Below, piece by piece: positions 52,919 to 61,400 of a stretch of 64,000 nucleotides of DNA. The translations under genes and the position numbers were made by a program. Below the pieces are notes generated by a model. That model worked only from the letters and a program-made list of their open reading frames with translations, was not told the origin of the DNA and made no database searches. The stretch's first letter is position 1, and every line of letters starts with the position of its first letter. Origin of the DNA: a bacterium. Its GTDB lineage: Bacteria; Acidobacteriota; Polarisedimenticolia; Polarisedimenticolales; Polarisedimenticolaceae. The stretch covers positions 18,111 to 82,110 of the forward strand of contig JAAELQ010000088.1 in assembly GCA_024226515.1 (NCBI GenBank), read 5' to 3'.

Positions 52919-55218
52919 CGGGCCGAGCGCGCCGGTGGTTACCGCTCGGCCTCGCAATGCTGGTCGCGAGCGTGTCTCCGGCGACGGCCCAGACCACGGT
53001 CGCGGGAGAGGTCAGCGCCGACGACTTCTACGCCGTCTACACCGCGGACTACGAGGGCCCGTTCATGAGCGTCACGCCGCGAGGCGGCGGGAACAACGGC
53101 AGCGGTGTTTGCAGCGCGGAGTCGTACGGCTTCACGACGGACGACCTCTACCTGTACATCGTGGTCTTCAGCGACGACGCGGATGCGCAGGGGCTGGTGC
53201 ACGACCTGACGCTGAACGGCCTTCCGGTCCGCAGCGGATCCGGCGGCTGGCAGGTCTGCCCGACCGGCGCGGGACTCGACGCCTACCCGGAGCCGACGCC
53301 CGCAGGGCTGGCGGACGAGATCCGCGCCTGCGGCGAGTCGGGGCTGTGGACCGCTCCCGCGGTGGGCGGTGTCAACGGCTCGTTCAACACCGCGCGTTGG
53401 TGCGGCGGGCCGGTCTCCGGAGTGGACACCGAGGCGGCCTGGACCTGGCACGACAGTGGATCCTGTCCCGGAGCCATCGCCCCGTTCGAGCCCGGCTGCG
53501 ACCACGGCGAGTACCTGATCTTCCGCCACTGCATGCCGACACGGGTCCACGGCGACGTCACGGCCGACGATGCCTACGGGATCTACACGGCCGACTTCGG
53601 GGGGCCGGGGATGACGGTCAGCCTGCACGGCGACGGTGATGCGAGCAACGGCGTCTGCGTGCCGGAGTCCTACGACTTCACGACGACCGACTCGTGGCTC
53701 TACATCGTCGCCTACGGAGACGAAGCGGACTCGCAAGGGGTGCTGCACGACCTGAAGACGAACGACATCGTCGCCTTCAGCGGACACCGCGACTGGGACG
53801 TCTGTCCGACCAAGATCGATCTGGACTCCTACCCCGTGCCTTCGGTGACGGAGATGGCGACGCGGATCCACAAGTGCAACCTGCAAGATGACTGGACGAC
53901 GCCCACCACCGGCGGGCACCACAGCCTGTTCCGCACCGCCGAGTGGTGCGGCGGACCGGTCCCCGGCGTCGATCTCCAGTCGCGCTGGGTCTGGCATGAG
54001 AGCGGCGCATGTCCGGGAGCCGACTCGCCGTTCGCACCGGGATGCAACCACGATGAGTTTCTGATCTTCCGCCGCTGGATCGGCTGTCGCGATCTGGATA
54101 TCGCCTGGACCGAGCCGCGGCGCCGGCTTTATCCGCAGGACCTGCCGGAGCCGATCTACGTCGACCCGCGCGGCATCGCCACGATCGACGACGCGGACGG
54201 CGGCGTGCTGGCGACCCTCGTGGCCCTGGAGGAGTGGGAGGTCGAGGGTGTCGGCGACCTGATGATCCCGCTGCGCGGTAGCCCCGGGGACCCGGACGGC
54301 GTGCCGTCGTTCGGACTTGGCGACGGCGTTTCCGTCGTGCGTTTCGATCCGCAACCCGGCGTGTGCGAGGGGTTCTGCATCGGCGCCGCGACCGAGACGC
54401 TGATCGACGACACCGTTACCGGAGACTGCGGAGGCCACACCTACTGGCGCCGCGTCGAGACGGACGTCTCGATCAACGGGCCGGGGCACGACTGGACCAG
54501 CGTCGCCGAGACGGCCGCTCAGGGCGACTGTGAAGTGATCGCGGAGTTCCCGGCGTACTCCGGCGAGTGGTACATCGAGCAGGTGGCGATCCACGAGATC
54601 GGGCATCACCTGGGGCTGGCTCACCCGCCGGGGAACATCGCGATGATGGGGCTGGCCGCCCAGTGCGAGTCGCACAAGACGACGCTACCGATCGACGACG
54701 TAGCGGCGATCCGCGAGGGCTACATGTGCAGTTTCTCGCAGGGCGGCACGCCAGCGGACAGCGACGGCGACGGCCTGGGGCAGGACGTCGACTGCGACGA
54801 CCAGGACCCGGCCTCGTTCCCGGGCGCGACAGAGATCTGCGACCTGCGCGACAACGACTGCAACGGACTTGCGGACGCCGCGGACGGGCTGGATTGCTCC
54901 GCCGTCTGTCTCGTCGCCGAGGGTGGTCCCGCGGACCTGCGGGTCGAGAAGGGAGCGTGCACCTCGGCGTCGATCCCGGGCTACCGCAACGTCTTCGTCC
55001 GCGGCTCGTTGAACGCGCTGCGCGCGGCGGGGGGCGTGTCGTCGGTCGGCGTCGAGCTCGTCGCGTGTCCACAGCCCTGGACTTACGACCGCGTGGCTGA
55101 AGCCTCCGCGCTTGCCGGCGACGATGGGTTTTACCTGGTGCGCGACGTCGCCGACACGGACTTCGGCGCAGACAGCGCAGCAGCACCCCGTGTTCCGACA
55201 GAGTCGGGTTGTCCTTGA
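52915..55218 (+). CDS. Metzincin-like secreted protein with duplicated unknown N-terminal domain
   Basis: A 767-aa protein with a signal peptide (MTGRARRWLPLGLAMLVASV). Residues about 29-207 and 210-387 are two copies of an unknown cysteine-rich domain; each ends with E/DSG-x-CPGA-x-x-PF-x-PGC and a 'LIF' strand. A putative zinc-protease domain follows with HEIGHHLGLAH (His560, His564, His570, Glu561), the HExxHxxGxxH signature of matrixin-like metzincins, and 'IAMMGLAA' as a possible Met-turn. Next is a metal-binding motif repeat ('DSDGDGLGQDVDCDDQDPAS', 'EICDLRDNDCNG'). The C-terminal region is beta-rich. It is probably an extracellular protease; only the HExxH part has clear support. Confidence 0.8.
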   Translation: MTGRARRWLPLGLAMLVASVSPATAQTTVAGEVSADDFYAVYTADYEGPFMSVTPRGGGNNGSGVCSAESYGFTTDDLYLYIVVFSDDADAQGLVHDLTLNGLPVRSGSGGWQVCPTGAGLDAYPEPTPAGLADEIRACGESGLWTAPAVGGVNGSFNTARWCGGPVSGVDTEAAWTWHDSGSCPGAIAPFEPGCDHGEYLIFRHCMPTRVHGDVTADDAYGIYTADFGGPGMTVSLHGDGDASNGVCVPESYDFTTTDSWLYIVAYGDEADSQGVLHDLKTNDIVAFSGHRDWDVCPTKIDLDSYPVPSVTEMATRIHKCNLQDDWTTPTTGGHHSLFRTAEWCGGPVPGVDLQSRWVWHESGACPGADSPFAPGCNHDEFLIFRRWIGCRDLDIAWTEPRRRLYPQDLPEPIYVDPRGIATIDDADGGVLATLVALEEWEVEGVGDLMIPLRGSPGDPDGVPSFGLGDGVSVVRFDPQPGVCEGFCIGAATETLIDDTVTGDCGGHTYWRRVETDVSINGPGHDWTSVAETAAQGDCEVIAEFPAYSGEWYIEQVAIHEIGHHLGLAHPPGNIAMMGLAAQCESHKTTLPIDDVAAIREGYMCSFSQGGTPADSDGDGLGQDVDCDDQDPASFPGATEICDLRDNDCNGLADAADGLDCSAVCLVAEGGPADLRVEKGACTSASIPGYRNVFVRGSLNALRAAGGVSSVGVELVACPQPWTYDRVAEASALAGDDGFYLVRDVADTDFGADSAAAPRVPTESGCP

Positions 55219-55222
55219 CGCA

Positions 55223-57385
55223 TCAGCGCAGAATCTGGAACAGGTTGCTGTAGTCGTCCGTCCACAAGCGCACCGCCTCGTACTCACCCGGCTGCCGCCG
55301 CTGCATCCCGACCTCGCCCGCCGCGAGCATCGGCGCGAAGTAGTCGACCAGCGCATTGAGATAGTCCGCGTCGCGCGACAGGATCATCCACTTCGTCGTC
55401 AGCGTCGCCTCGTCCAGCCGCGCCGGCGTGTCGACCTCCACCGCGTAGAATTCGTTGGCGTGCGCCAGCCCGTAGACCAACGGGGCCACGTCGAGGTGGT
55501 GGTTCGAGATGTTGACGGCGACGGTCCCGTGCGGCGCCAGGTGGCGTTCGTAGAGTTCGAACGCCTCGCGCGTCAGCAGATGGACCGGGATCGCGTCGCT
55601 GCTGAACGCATCGAGAATCAGCAGGTCGAACCCGCGATCCGCCTCGCGCTCGAGTTGCAGCCGGGCGTCGCCCAGGACCAGCTCGGTCTCGGACAGGCAG
55701 TCGTCGAGGTAAGTGAAGTAGTTCTCCGCGACGTGCACGACCTCGGGGTTGATCTCGTAGAACACGAGCCGGTCCTCGGGCCGGCCGAGAGCCGCCAGCG
55801 TCCCGACGCCCAGGCCCACGACGGCGATGTTGCGCCCGCCGTCGCGCTCCAGCGTGGCCCACGCGCCGCCGAGGCCGGTGCGCGGCGTGTAGTAGCCGAC
55901 CGGTACGCGCCGCAGGTCCGGGTGCACGAACTGCATGCCGTGGACGATGGCGCCGTCGTACAGCTTGCGCAGGTGTCCGCCGGGGGTTCCCTCTCCGACC
56001 TCCTGCACGCGGAGCAGGCCGTAGAAGTTCCGCGCGGTGTGGATCGTGTCGCGCAGCAAGCTGACGCTCTGCTGGGCGAACAGGCCGGTCAGCAGCACGA
56101 TGCCGAGGAGGCCGGCCACGACGAACGAGCGGCTCTTGCCGTCGCCCGCGCCGCGCAACGTGGTCACGACCAGCAGCACGCAGCAGCCGAGGATCCCGAG
56201 CTGCAGCTCCTGATACAGCAGGAACGCCATCGGGGCGGCGACCCCGACCACGATGCCGCCCAGCGCGCCGCCGAACGAGATCGCCAGGTAGAACGAGGTC
56301 AGCCGGCCGGCGCGCGGGCGCAGCCGGTACAACTCGGCGTGGCAGATCATGCACATCAGGAACAGGCCGCCGGCGTAGAGCGCGATCTGCTGCACGATGC
56401 CGAGGCGTGGCCCCGAGCCGAAGTGCACCTCGCCGCGCATGACGAACCAGATCGCGGCCAGCGCGGGGACGAGCAACGCGACGTACACGCGGCGCGAGTA
56501 CCAGCGCCCGCTGCTGAAGGCGAGAATGAAGGTCAACAGATAGACCGATAGCGGCAGCACCCACATGAAAGGGAACGACGCGATGCTGAGCGAGATCTGA
56601 TTCGTCACCGACATGAACAGCACGACGCCGCACGCGGCCCACGCCATCCACAGCCAGGTCGGCGCGTCGGCCGTCTCGGCGGAGTCGCTCGCGCTCTTCG
56701 CGGCTTCGGGGGCGCGCGTGCGCCACAGCGCGATCGTGCAACCGAGGCAGAACAACCCGTACGCCACGAAGGCGCCGGACCAGATCGCGGACTGCTCGCG
56801 CAGCGCCAGCGCGGGCTCGACGAGGAACGGGTAGCTGACCAGCGCGATCAGCGAACCCGCGTTGGATAGTGCGTACAGCGGATAGGGTGAGCGCTTGGGA
56901 CAGACGCGGAAGAACCACGCCTGCAGCAGCGGTCCCGTGGCGGCGAGCACGAAGTAGGGCAGCCCCGCCGATGCCAGCAGCATGACGACGATCGCCGGCA
57001 TCGGCTGCTCGCTGCCGGTCGGTTTCCAGCCCGCGCCAGGCAAGACGGTCATCCACGCGGCGACCGCGACCAGCCCCAGGTGCAGCAGGCTCTGCGCGCG
57101 CGGGCCGAGCCAGCGCGTGGTGAGGTGCGCGTAGCAGTATCCGGCGAACAACAGCGCCTGGAACACCAGCACGCACGTCGTCCACACGGCCGGCGTGCCG
57201 CCGAACCAGGGCAGGATGTGCTTGCTGATCATCGGCTGGACCTGGAAGATCAGGAACGCGCCGAGAAAGATAGCGGGGGCGAAGACGGCCAACGCGGCAG
57301 CTCCTCCGGCCAGGCGCGCGGTCATCGGGGTCGTCGGGGGAGCGGGCGGCTCCGTGTCGAGGACCGGGCTGGCGGAAGGGCTCAT
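55223..57385 (-). CDS. Fused MFS / spermidine synthase-like membrane protein
   Basis: A 720-aa protein whose first 440 residues hold about twelve membrane helices ('APAIFLGAFLIFQVQPMISK', 'PWFGGTPAVWTTCVLVFQAL') typical of the fused MFS/spermidine synthase family. The C-terminal 240 residues are an aminopropyltransferase-like SAM-fold domain: 'NIAVVGLGVGTLAALGR', 'FYEINPEVVHVAENYF', 'LVLGDARLQLE' and 'FDLLILDAFSSDAIPVHLLT'. The catalytic aspartate region of true SpeE differs here, so polyamine synthesis is not certain. AGGAG lies before the ATG. It is convergent with the metzincin-like gene (4 bases between stops). Confidence 0.9.
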   Translation of the reverse strand: MSPSASPVLDTEPPAPPTTPMTARLAGGAAALAVFAPAIFLGAFLIFQVQPMISKHILPWFGGTPAVWTTCVLVFQALLFAGYCYAHLTTRWLGPRAQSLLHLGLVAVAAWMTVLPGAGWKPTGSEQPMPAIVVMLLASAGLPYFVLAATGPLLQAWFFRVCPKRSPYPLYALSNAGSLIALVSYPFLVEPALALREQSAIWSGAFVAYGLFCLGCTIALWRTRAPEAAKSASDSAETADAPTWLWMAWAACGVVLFMSVTNQISLSIASFPFMWVLPLSVYLLTFILAFSSGRWYSRRVYVALLVPALAAIWFVMRGEVHFGSGPRLGIVQQIALYAGGLFLMCMICHAELYRLRPRAGRLTSFYLAISFGGALGGIVVGVAAPMAFLLYQELQLGILGCCVLLVVTTLRGAGDGKSRSFVVAGLLGIVLLTGLFAQQSVSLLRDTIHTARNFYGLLRVQEVGEGTPGGHLRKLYDGAIVHGMQFVHPDLRRVPVGYYTPRTGLGGAWATLERDGGRNIAVVGLGVGTLAALGRPEDRLVFYEINPEVVHVAENYFTYLDDCLSETELVLGDARLQLEREADRGFDLLILDAFSSDAIPVHLLTREAFELYERHLAPHGTVAVNISNHHLDVAPLVYGLAHANEFYAVEVDTPARLDEATLTTKWMILSRDADYLNALVDYFAPMLAAGEVGMQRRQPGEYEAVRLWTDDYSNLFQILR

Positions 57386-57453
57386 GGCAGGGAAACTCCT
57401 GATTCGAGGTTCCTAGCCAATCTACTCCAGCCGGGGCCGGGGTCCAGGGAGGG

Positions 57454-57614
57454 CCGTCAGGCCTTCAGTCTGCAGTCCGGAAGCGGGACGGGCCGGCTAC
57501 CGAGTCTGTCAGGCTGGGGGTCAGCTCTTCGGTCCGCAGGTCGCGCGAGGGGGTCGACTCGCACGCTCGTTCCGGTCGCCCTCGCGGCCGAACTGCATAC
57601 TGAAGGCCTGACGG
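57454..57614. repeat. 161-base element with long terminal inverted repeats
   Basis: The ends CCGTCAGGCCTTCAGTCTGCAG (57454-57475) and its reverse complement at 57593-57614 match over 22 bases with one difference, and the similarity continues a few bases inward. The 117 bases between hold no ORF of interest. The element sits between two minus-strand genes, in a 242-base gap. No target duplication is obvious at the edges. It could be a MITE-like insertion or a very long hairpin in the transcript. Confidence 0.6.
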
Positions 57615-57627
57615 GTTTCTTCTCGAG

Positions 57628-58116
57628 TCAGTCCTGCGCGGCGGCCAACACCAGTAGACCGCCCTCGCGGCGCCAGGCGCCGCCGCGACGTGCGCTCGAC
57701 GGGGTTGTTCGTTCGGAGCCGAACCGGAAGGAGACGTTTCGCCCCCGGCCGGGCTGCACGTAGCCGACCAGTTCCAGTTGACCGTCGTCACCGCGGCTGA
57801 AGAAGACCGCGGGGGAAGACCCGGGATCGGCCTCATTGACTGAGCGGCGGCTGATCAACATGCCGACAGGGCGTCCGTCCACGTACATGCGGTGCAGGTT
57901 CGCGATCGGGGACAGCACCTCTCCGCACAATCGCAGGCGGCCGGGAGGAAGCAGCTCGCCGTCGGGGAAACGGATTGCGTACTCGACCTCGGCGCTGATG
58001 CAGTCCCTGCCGCCGGCGTATCCGGGAGTGCCCGCAGCCAGGCCCAGCAGCATCGCGCCGCACAACGCGACCCAGATCAGTCGGCGTGTCCGCGCTCCGT
58101 TCGATTTCTCGTACAT
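57628..58116 (-). CDS. Small secreted protein of unknown function
   Basis: A 162-aa protein from ATG 58116 with GGAGG 8 bases upstream; the frame extends to 58176 but without a signal at that start. A membrane-type signal peptide follows a short basic N-terminus (RRLIWVALCGAMLLGLAAG), with likely cleavage after 'GYAGG'. The mature domain is beta-rich ('EVEYAIRFPDGELLPPGRLR', 'LHRMYVDGRPVGMLISRRSV', 'DDGQLELVGYVQPGRGRNV') with two cysteines. No family was recognised. It faces away from the kinase/activator gene, sharing a 317-base intergenic region with it. Confidence 0.65.
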   Translation of the reverse strand: MYEKSNGARTRRLIWVALCGAMLLGLAAGTPGYAGGRDCISAEVEYAIRFPDGELLPPGRLRLCGEVLSPIANLHRMYVDGRPVGMLISRRSVNEADPGSSPAVFFSRGDDGQLELVGYVQPGRGRNVSFRFGSERTTPSSARRGGAWRREGGLLVLAAAQD

Positions 58117-58265
58117 CCCCCTAACCTCCCTTGGCTCTCGTTCCCGTGCCGCCGGTGAGCCGTTCCGGCACCCCATGAAGTAGCAAGAGCCACGCCGGAT
58201 CGTGCCAATCCCCAGAGCTCTTTTTGAATCAACGGTTTAGCTGGGAAAAGGCGGGAAGGCCGGTT

Positions 58266-58372
58266 CCGGCGTGTGTCTCAGTTCCGAGACACCGTGCCGG
58301 GGTCGATTCCGTCAACGCGTTGAGCCGGAAAGAGTTGTGACGCTGCGAGACAGTCGGAACCGAGATGTCTCG
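58266..58372. promoter_or_regulatory. Two GAGACA/TGTCTC inverted repeats in a 317-base divergent intergenic region
   Basis: Site 1 has GTGTCTC (58273-58279) and GAGACAC (58286-58292), extended by CCGGC/GCCGG at 58266-58270 and 58296-58300. Site 2 has CGAGACA (58346-58352) and TGTCTCG (58366-58372). The same GAGACA half-site is used with different spacings, which suits a dimeric regulator binding both. The rest of 58117-58433 holds no ORF; a TATAAT lies at 58422. No sigma54 -24/-12 element was found, although the product is a sigma54 activator. Confidence 0.45.
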
Positions 58373-58421
58373 AAGATGAAACACGCCTCAAAAACTATTC
58401 TTCTAATTCCGCCGACGTTCC

Positions 58422-58427
58422 TATAAT
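58422..58427 (+). promoter_or_regulatory. -10-like TATAAT box at the kinase/activator gene
   Basis: TATAAT lies 6 bases before the ATG at 58434. Transcription would start at or next to the start codon, giving a leaderless message, although GAGGAG also lies between them. A weak TTCTTC is found 18 bases upstream as a possible -35. Either the box is fortuitous or translation can start without a leader. Confidence 0.35.
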
Positions 58428-58433
58428 GAGGAG

Positions 58434-61400
58434 ATGGATTCGTCCCGAGTCGGTTCGGATCGATATCACCCCAAGCGCTTACTGGGCGAGGGAGGGGCTG
58501 GCCGTGTCTGGCTGGTCGAGGATCGCCTTGCCGGCGGATCGCTGCTCGCGCTGAAGGAGCTCGCGCCGTCCTCGACCGAAGACGAGGACAGACGCTCGCG
58601 CTCGCTGCGTCGTGAGTTCGCGACGCTGGTCTCGCTGCACCATCCCAATCTCGTGGAGGTGCACGAGCTCGATACCGCGCCGGACTCCGGGCTGCCGCGG
58701 TTCACGTTGGAGTACATCGACGGGAGCAACCTCGTGGATGCGGTGGCCGCCGCCGGTCGGGTGCAACTGCTCCCGTTGGCGGCGGAGGCGTTGCGCGCGC
58801 TCGCGTTTCTGCACGACTTCCAGCTGTTGCATCGCGACCTGAAGCCGGACAACCTGCTCGTGCGAGATCGGCCGAAGCTGGGCTGCCGGCTGGTGATCCT
58901 CGACTTCGGGTTGGCGCGCCACGCCGAGGAGTCGCTCGAGACGGCTGCCGCGCAGGGGACGCTGCCGTACATGGCGCCGGAGCTGTTCCGGCGCGAGCCC
59001 GCGACGGCGGCCTCGGATCTCTACTCGCTCGGCGCCGTGTTGTTCGAGGCGGTGCACGGGAAACCGCCGCTGTCGTTCGACGGGCGCGACCTCGGCCGCT
59101 TCATGCGCGACCTTGGCGAGGGCAGGCGCCGCCGGCCGGAACTGCCGGCCGATGTTCCGCCGGGGCTGGCCGCCTGGCTCGACGACATGCTGGCCGTCGA
59201 ACCGTCGGACCGGCCCTCGGCAGCGCGCGAGTCGCTCGCGCGGTTGAACGACGCGTGCGGCACGGATCACGCCGCCGAGACTCCGGTCACGCGCTCGGCG
59301 CGGCTGCTCTCCGGGCCCCCCGCGGAGCGGGCCGAGACGCTGGACCGTCTGTGGAAGCGGCTCGACCCGACGAGCGGGCCACGCGTGACCTGGCTCGTCG
59401 GAGGCTCGGGCTCGGGCAAGACTCGTGTGCTGCGCTGGCTCGCGGCCGACGCGATTCTCAACGGCTGGCACGTCGTCGCTGCGGAGGCTGCATCGCGCGT
59501 CGAACTGGCGGCGCTGCGCGCATCGGCGGGACGGCAACCGACGCTGCTATTGCTCGACATCGTCGAGCGCGCCGACGTGCAGACGGTCGAGTTGCTCGAG
59601 CGGGTGGCGCGCGAACCGCGCCGACCGGGATTGCAGGTCGTCGCCGCGCGCCGCCCGGGACGTTCGGGCCGTCCGGTGCTCGACCGCCTGATCGACGACA
59701 CGCCGAGCGTGCCGACGCTGGAGTCGGTGGAGCTCGGTCCGCTCGACGAGTCCGGGATTCGCGCGATGGCGCGGCGGGCGACCGGCGGAGAGGTCGCCGA
59801 GCAACGCGTCCGCTGGTTGCACCGCGCCTCGCAGGGCGTTCCGGCGACCGCCGAGTCCCTGCTCGTCGAGGGTGCGTGGGAGAAGGGGCGAGCGCCGGAC
59901 GAGGTCGAGGGCGGGGCACTTCCGCTCGGACGGCTGGGCATGCTCTCCGATGCGGGGCGGGACTGGCTCGAGTGGTTGGCCGTGTTGCGCGGCGAGGCGA
60001 GCGACGAGTGGATCGCGCACATGGCGGAGAAACCCCTCGCGGCGGTGCGCGCCGCAGCGGAAGATGTCGCGGCGCTCGGTCTGGCGCACCGCACCGGCGG
60101 GCGCTGGTCCGCCGACTCGCACGGGCTGATGCGGCGCCTGCTGGAGGCGCTGCCCGCCGACCGACGAGCCGCCGCGGCGCATCGAGCCGCGACGGTGCTC
60201 GAGAGCGACGGAGACGCGTCAGGACACGACGGGTTGCTCGCGTCCCTGTGGGCCGACGCGGGCGAGTCGTCCAGAGCGCAGGCCGCCGCTGCGCTAGCCG
60301 CGGAACAGGCGACGGCGGCCGGCGACCCGTTGCGTGCCGCACAAATCATCGGCACGGCGCTGCGCTGGCTCGGACGCGAGCGGCGAGGACGCCACGCGCT
60401 GCGGCTACGGCAGGGGAGGGCGCTCAGCGCGGGCAGCGCCGACGCCGCCGCGGCGCGGGCCTTCGGAGCCGCGATGCGCTTCGCCGAGACGCCGGTCGAA
60501 CGGCTCGCGGCCGCGACCGGCAGGGCCGGGGCGCTCGTCCGCGCGGGCCGCTTCCGGCTCGCGCTGGCCGCGGCGGAGCAGGCCGTGAAGCTGGCGTCCG
60601 AGCGCGGTGCCGACGAGCAACGGGCCCAGGCGCTCAAGGCGGCCGGCATGGCGCTCGGGCGACTCGGGCGCGAACGCGAGGCGCTGGAGCTGCTCGAGAC
60701 CGCAAGGGAGTTGCTGGCGGGCGACGACGATCCGAAGGCCGAGGCGGAGCTGCACCAGTTGATCGCGACCTGTCGCCTGCGGCTGGGAGATGCGGGGGCC
60801 GAGACGGAGTTCCGCAGATCGATCGAAGCGTACGCCGCGGCACGCGCTCCGACGAACGAGTCCGCCGACGCGCAGGAACTCAAGGCGCGCATCGGTCTCG
60901 CCGTGATCAAGATCCGGCGCGGCGAGTACGGCGAGGCAACCGAGCTGCTCGAGCGCGTGCGCGGCGAGGCGGAGGATCAGGCGAACCTCGCACTGCAGCA
61001 GGCCGCATCCTCCTCGCTGGCGCGGGTGGCGATCGAGAGCGGACGGCCCGACGAGGCGATCGCGATCGCCGAGCGCGCGGTGGACCTTGCGTTGCATCTC
61101 GGCGACCCCAACCGCGTGCTGGTCGACCGCTGCCGGCTGGCCGACGCTCAGATCCGTTGCGGACGCGCGGGCGACGCGGTCGTGCTGCTGCGCAACACGC
61201 TCGACGGATCCTCGACGCGGATCGAGCCGGAGAACGTCGACTTCGCCGGGATGCTGCTGGCCGAGGCGTGGATGGAGACGAGCTACGCCGACCCGGTGGC
61301 GATCCGACGCTTGCTGCAGCAGACGCTCGACCGCTGCCGTCGCCGCGGCAAGCCGCGAGCGCTGTCCGTTGCATTGGCACTGGAGATGAAGCGCCGCTCC

